A stretch of 64,000 nt of DNA, taken from contig NZ_JAPDDS010000002.1 of the NCBI RefSeq assembly GCF_025950085.1, forward strand, positions 372,001-436,000, in the 5' to 3' direction. This DNA is from Luteolibacter flavescens. GTDB lineage: Bacteria > Verrucomicrobiota > Verrucomicrobiia > Verrucomicrobiales > Akkermansiaceae. The notes under the pieces were generated by a model. The model made no database searches. It saw only the letters and a program-made list of their open reading frames with translations, and was not told the origin of the DNA. A program made the position numbers and the translations under genes. Positions 60,836-64,000 of this stretch are shown piece by piece (the first letter of the stretch is position 1; each line of letters starts with the position of its first letter).

Positions 60836-61570
60836 TCAGGATCCGCTGACGAATGCCGCCGCCGCCTGTGCTGCCGCGACGTGGGCGGCGATGCGGTCTT
60901 GCAGGCAATTCGCGCTGGGCGTCTCGAAGGTGAAGGAGACCGGGCAGCCGCGCTTTGCCAGGAAGATCGCCTCCGGCCAATTCCCCGGGAGGTCCGCTTC
61001 CGCGGCGTGGTAGATCCAGCCGGTGTCGCGGATCTCGTGGCCGTCGATCAGCGCTCCCTCCTCCGGCGGGAACCACGGCTCCACCGCTTGCAGGATGGAG
61101 GCTGCGCGGTCCGGCAGATCGTCCCCCAGATTGATCTCGTAGAAGTAGAAGCCGCTCGTTTCCCAGTCCTCGTGGAGCGAGATGAAGATCCGCGGGCAGG
61201 GCAGCGATTCCAGCCACGCCGCGTGCACCTGCACCTCCTCGGTACTGCGGTTCCAGTAGTCGCGGTTCAGGTCCACGCCCGCGGCATTGTGGCGGGTGCC
61301 GGCGACCAGTCCGGTGGGATTCAGGGCCGGGCAGACGAGCCACGGGCCATCGTCAAAGGCGCCCTGCCTCAGCAGTTCCAGTGCGGCCCAAGGTCCTGCC
61401 GGTTCGTCGCCATGCATCCCGGCGGACAGGTAGCCTGCGGGGCCTTCGCCCGGCTTTTCCCATGCCACCAGCGGTCCCGCTGCCGTGTGGCACAGCGTCC
61501 GCGCGGTGAATCCACGTTCACCGGCAAGCGCGCCGAACTCGGCAAGGAAGGACAGGAGCTCGAAGGCCAC
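60836..61570 (-). CDS. M14-family metallocarboxypeptidase
   Basis: 244 residues. The zinc-binding HxxE is in MHGDEPAG (H53, E56), the third ligand H133 is in FISLHEDWE, the substrate arginine in DLNRDYWN (R103), and the catalytic glutamate is E216 (SFTFETPS). The compact size and the LNPTGLVAGTRHNAAGVDLNRD block match M14 enzymes of the AspA/AstE or MpaA-like type, which act on amino-acyl amides or peptidoglycan peptides. The start is GTG. No signal peptide is visible, so cytosolic. Confidence 0.85.
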   Translation of the reverse strand: MAFELLSFLAEFGALAGERGFTARTLCHTAAGPLVAWEKPGEGPAGYLSAGMHGDEPAGPWAALELLRQGAFDDGPWLVCPALNPTGLVAGTRHNAAGVDLNRDYWNRSTEEVQVHAAWLESLPCPRIFISLHEDWETSGFYFYEINLGDDLPDRAASILQAVEPWFPPEEGALIDGHEIRDTGWIYHAAEADLPGNWPEAIFLAKRGCPVSFTFETPSANCLQDRIAAHVAAAQAAAAFVSGS

Positions 61571-61665
61571 GCCCGGAGGATGCCCCGGACCCGCCGGGGC
61601 CGATCAAGCGGATTCAGATCCCCGATGCGTGATTGCCGGGCCGATGCCAATGGACGGAGCTGCGC

Positions 61666-61771
61666 ATCGTGGTCCGCATCGCTCCGCGTGCGGTTTAGCC
61701 GGTAGGGGAGCCTGTGGTGGAGTCCGCCATCATATAGCTTCGACCGCACGCGGGGCGATGCGGACCACGAT
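61666..61771. repeat. 29-bp inverted repeat upstream of the M14 gene
   Basis: Arms 61666-61694 and 61743-61771 (ATCGTGGTCCGCATCGCTCC... and ...GCGATGCGGACCACGAT) match at 28 of 29 positions, with a 48-nt loop. The 230-bp gap shows no gene. The structure lies between two minus-strand genes and is not followed by a T-tract on either strand. Confidence 0.75.
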
Positions 61772-61800
61772 CGAGGCCGCCCCGGCACTCAAAGTTCGCT

Positions 61801-62199
61801 TCAATCCCCACCAGGTGCAGGCCACGGCAGGATCTCCGCCAGCTCGAAGTCGATGATGCAGAAGCGTCCTGCCCGGGCGTCGTAGGTGATGTTCCGCGGC
61901 TCCGCGTCCAGATGGCGGACGCCATAGTCGCGTTCCAGATCGGCGAAGAGCTGGTCGGCCCGCTCCTTCGAGATCGTCGGGGCCGGCTGGCCGCAGCTCG
62001 TGGAGACGAAGTAGAGTTCGTCCGGATGCTCTTCCACCAGCTTCGGTACGTAGGGGCAGCCGCGTTCCTGCAGGACTTTCAGCACGGCCACCTCGTTGGC
62101 GTAGCGCTTGTCCGCATCGGTGCCGCGGAAGCGCTTGTGCACGTTTCCCGTCCAATCGAGCCGCACGTGGGCGCGGATGCCGTCCTTCAGTTCCTTCAT
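61801..62199 (-). CDS. Mini protein-kinase-like (phosphotransferase) protein, 132 aa
   Basis: 132 residues. The catalytic part of a kinase or aminoglycoside-phosphotransferase fold is recognisable: HLDAEPRNITYD (the HxDxxxxN motif) and CIIDFELAEI (DFE in place of DFG). The N-terminal lobe is reduced to about 60 residues with EVAVLKVLQERGCPYVPKL. The ATG overlaps the stop of mgtE by four bases (ATGA), so the two are translated together. Lipopolysaccharide-kinase-like domains are of similar shape. Whether it has activity is unknown; the size is at the lower limit. Confidence 0.65.
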   Translation of the reverse strand: MKELKDGIRAHVRLDWTGNVHKRFRGTDADKRYANEVAVLKVLQERGCPYVPKLVEEHPDELYFVSTSCGQPAPTISKERADQLFADLERDYGVRHLDAEPRNITYDARAGRFCIIDFELAEILPWPAPGGD

Positions 62200-63593
62200 A
62201 AGCCCAGAATGGCGCGTGCCACGGAGAAATAAATGACCATCCCCGATACGTCGACGATCGCGGCGATGGCCGGGGCCGAGACCACCGCCGGGTCCAGCTT
62301 CACCGCCCGCGCACCGAGGGGCAGCAGCGAGCCGAGGAATGTCGCGGAGGTGACCTGCGTGGTGAGTGCCACGGCTACCGCGAGCGCCACCTTTGCCAAG
62401 CTCATCCCCGGAGGTAGCGGCAGGTGGAAGAAGGGCAGCAGCACCATGGTGAAGAGCGCCATGCACAGCCCCAGCAGCGCGCCGAGGAAGAAGCCGGTGC
62501 GCAGCTCCTTCCACGCGACCTCCCCGGCGGCACCGGGATTGATCTCCCCGAGCGACATCGCGCGGATCACCATGGTCGAGGCCTGCCCGCCGGTATTCCC
62601 GCCCGCCGCCACCACCATCGGCAGGAAGAGCGAGAGCAGGAAGACCTGGCTGAGGATGGAGCCAAAGCGCATCATCACATAGCCGGAGAGGATGGACACG
62701 AATGCCAGCCCGGTGAGCCACCCCGCACGGCGGCGGAAGTGGGTGAGGATCGTCGTATTCAGATACGTCTCCTCGGACTGCTCGCCACCGATACCGGCGA
62801 TCTTTTCGATGTCCTCCGTGCTTTCCTCCTGGAGGATCTCCATCGCGTCGTCGTGGGTGACGATGCCGAGCAGGTGGTCGAATTCATCGACCACGGGCAG
62901 CGCGATGAGGTCGTACTTCAGCAGCATGTTCGCCGCTTCTTCCTGGTCCGCGGTGGCCAGCACGCGCTCCGTGCCGATCTCGCGCATGATGTCCCGCACG
63001 GGGGTGTCCCAGGTATTGAAGGCGAGGTCGCGGAAGCGGAGCTTGCCGAGCAACCTGCCCTTTTGATCCACCACGAAGATCCGGCTCAGCGTCTCGGTGG
63101 ACTCCTGCCCGCGGCGCAGCATCTCGATCGCCTGCTTCACCGTCTGGTGGACGAAGACGCGGCCGATCCGCGTGGTCATGCGGCCGCCTGCCGTATCGTG
63201 CTCGTATTTCAGCAGCGAGCGGGTCAGCTCCTCATCCTCCGGCCCCAGCAGGCCCAGGAAGCGCTGCCGTGCCTCATCGCCCACGTCCTGGAGGATGTCC
63301 ACGCGGTCATCGTCGGAGAGCTCGTGAAAGAGCACCTTCAGCTCGGACGGGCTGAAGGCCCCGAGTGCCTGCTCGATCATCGAGTCCGGCAGCTCCACCA
63401 CCATGTCGGCCGCCTTTTCCGGGCCGATGGTCTTCAGGAAGAGGTCGCGCTGTTCCTCCTCGATCTCCTGATAGGCCTGGGCGAGGTCGGCATAGTGCAT
63501 CTCCTCGGCCAATTCCCGGATGACGCTGCAATCCGCCGCCTCGATGGCTCGCATGAGCTCGTCGAGTGGCAGTTTGGCTTCGTCGTCCGGCAT
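62196..63593 (-). CDS. mgtE: Magnesium transporter MgtE
   Basis: 465 residues, standard length. It has an N-terminal superhelical domain (about 20-135), a pair of CBS domains (about 140-265; RIFVVDQKGRLLGKLRFRDL and ALPVVDEFDHLLGIVTHDDAM) and five membrane helices in the C-terminal channel domain with LPMVVAAGGNTGGQASTMVIRAMSLGE, seen here in pieces (LFLPMVVAAGGNTGGQ and VIRAMSLGEI). MgtE is a Mg2+-gated channel. The stop overlaps the start of the kinase-like gene. Confidence 0.95.
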   Translation of the reverse strand: MPDDEAKLPLDELMRAIEAADCSVIRELAEEMHYADLAQAYQEIEEEQRDLFLKTIGPEKAADMVVELPDSMIEQALGAFSPSELKVLFHELSDDDRVDILQDVGDEARQRFLGLLGPEDEELTRSLLKYEHDTAGGRMTTRIGRVFVHQTVKQAIEMLRRGQESTETLSRIFVVDQKGRLLGKLRFRDLAFNTWDTPVRDIMREIGTERVLATADQEEAANMLLKYDLIALPVVDEFDHLLGIVTHDDAMEILQEESTEDIEKIAGIGGEQSEETYLNTTILTHFRRRAGWLTGLAFVSILSGYVMMRFGSILSQVFLLSLFLPMVVAAGGNTGGQASTMVIRAMSLGEINPGAAGEVAWKELRTGFFLGALLGLCMALFTMVLLPFFHLPLPPGMSLAKVALAVAVALTTQVTSATFLGSLLPLGARAVKLDPAVVSAPAIAAIVDVSGMVIYFSVARAILGL

Positions 63594-63685
63594 GGGGCGG
63601 AGTGTATGGCCGGACTCCGCACCGCCAAGCGCGGAGAGGTGACGGCCCTTCCAAAAAAAGGTGGGTCAGGAGGGGGGCCGGCTGC

Positions 63686-64000
63686 TCAGGGCTTCAGGTC
63701 CAGTGCCGCCTTGTCACTGCCATCCATCAGGAATGGCACCGACTCGTGGAGGTGGCGGATTTTCCAGGCATCGGCGGACTTCTCCAGCCCCATCGTCAGC
63801 CGGAACCACAGGTCGGTCCTCTCGCCCGATTTCTTCGTGCCGTTCAGATGCGCGAGAGCATGAGCCCATGCGACCGGGCCGGACGCCTTCACCTGGAGGT
63901 CGCGGAGTTCCTGATGGAGCGGCCCGTCGAAGGTGTCGAACCACCCGGCGAGGTTTTCTTCCAGCGGCTCATCCGCCACCAGGGGCGGTGCGAGGTAGTA
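63686..64000 (-). CDS. NTF2/SnoaL-like protein, C-terminal part (partial at window edge)
   Basis: The frame is open to the window edge; 104 residues are visible, starting YYLAPPLVADEP. The order VAWAHALAHLNGTKK, RTDLWFRLTMGLEK, KIRHLHESVPFLMDGSDKAALDLKP is typical of the YybH-like branch of the NTF2/SnoaL superfamily (ketosteroid-isomerase fold). Such small proteins have varied roles. A GTG at 63979 could start a 97-residue protein, but family members have about 30 more residues upstream, so the true start is outside the window. Confidence 0.75.
   Translation of the reverse strand, partial: YYLAPPLVADEPLEENLAGWFDTFDGPLHQELRDLQVKASGPVAWAHALAHLNGTKKSGERTDLWFRLTMGLEKSADAWKIRHLHESVPFLMDGSDKAALDLKP

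Noticed and set aside
60753-61343. N-terminal extension of the transglutaminase/esterase protein by 197 residues
   Set aside because: The extension covers the M14 gene in another frame and is low-complexity; the signal peptide begins at MRFFLPLLG.

Overview
The window reads as a GC-rich chromosome segment from a member of the Verrucomicrobiota, most likely a Luteolibacter-like Verrucomicrobiales. This is an inference from gene content: an autotransporter-associated beta-strand repeat protein, a sulfatase and a multidomain secreted alpha-L-fucosidase with a DPNSDG-type C-terminus, prepilin-like secreted proteins, a MoxR/DUF58/BatA-like operon and a four-heme cytochrome. Most of the sequence is ordinary chromosomal coding DNA. 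No tRNA, rRNA, IS transposase, phage gene or CRISPR array was recognised.

Layout. 1-5 kb: end of a large surface protein, a DEDDy exonuclease, a (GGCGGGTGA)n minisatellite, an amidohydrolase and a prepilin-like protein. 5-9 kb: rmuC, Mn-type sodA, an M28 peptidase. 8.8-12.5 kb: a 1236-residue fucosidase. 12.7-14.6 kb: two immunity-type proteins (Imm10-like and SUKH) with no visible toxin, an EF-hand protein and a small ABM-like protein. 14.9-20.7 kb: acnB and acnA side by side. 20.8-28.4 kb: accessory-looking DNA with secreted unknowns, a VapBC module, two flavoproteins, three tandem copies of a structured (probably RNA) element, a DCC protein and a LysR regulator. 28.6-30.8 kb: a small membrane protein and a short alpha-glucan phosphorylase homologue that lacks the PLP lysine. 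30.9-38.3 kb: urea uptake and hydrolysis (urtBCDE, a small HPGH protein, ureA, ureB, ureC) without urtA or ureDEFG. 39.2-40.6 kb: sulfatase. 40.7-52 kb: a seven-gene operon (MoxR, DUF58, two von Willebrand-type membrane proteins, a long coiled-coil membrane protein, a DUF4159-like protein and a tetraheme cytochrome). 52-64 kb: SGNH hydrolase, rhodanese, tilS, tdh, acyltransferase, glnB behind a textbook sigma-54 promoter, a transglutaminase/esterase fusion, an M14 peptidase, mgtE with an overlapping mini-kinase, and a partial NTF2-like gene.

How it works together. The urea ABC transporter and urease would import urea and release ammonia. The PII gene glnB lies 19 kb away and its promoter implies nitrogen control through NtrC/RpoN. 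Aconitase B and A feed the TCA cycle. The secreted fucosidase and sulfatase suggest degradation of sulfated, fucose-rich polysaccharide.

Three DNA-level signals stand out beyond the genes. (1) Three tandem copies, about 234 bp apart, of an element with conserved helices and compensatory changes at 26.4-27.0 kb. (2) The 8-mer TCTAACAG/CTGTTAGA, found 11 times, mostly inside genes where it forces rare TTA/CTA leucine codons. (3) Long inverted repeats, each of different sequence, in many intergenic gaps, including all three larger gaps of the urea/urease cluster.
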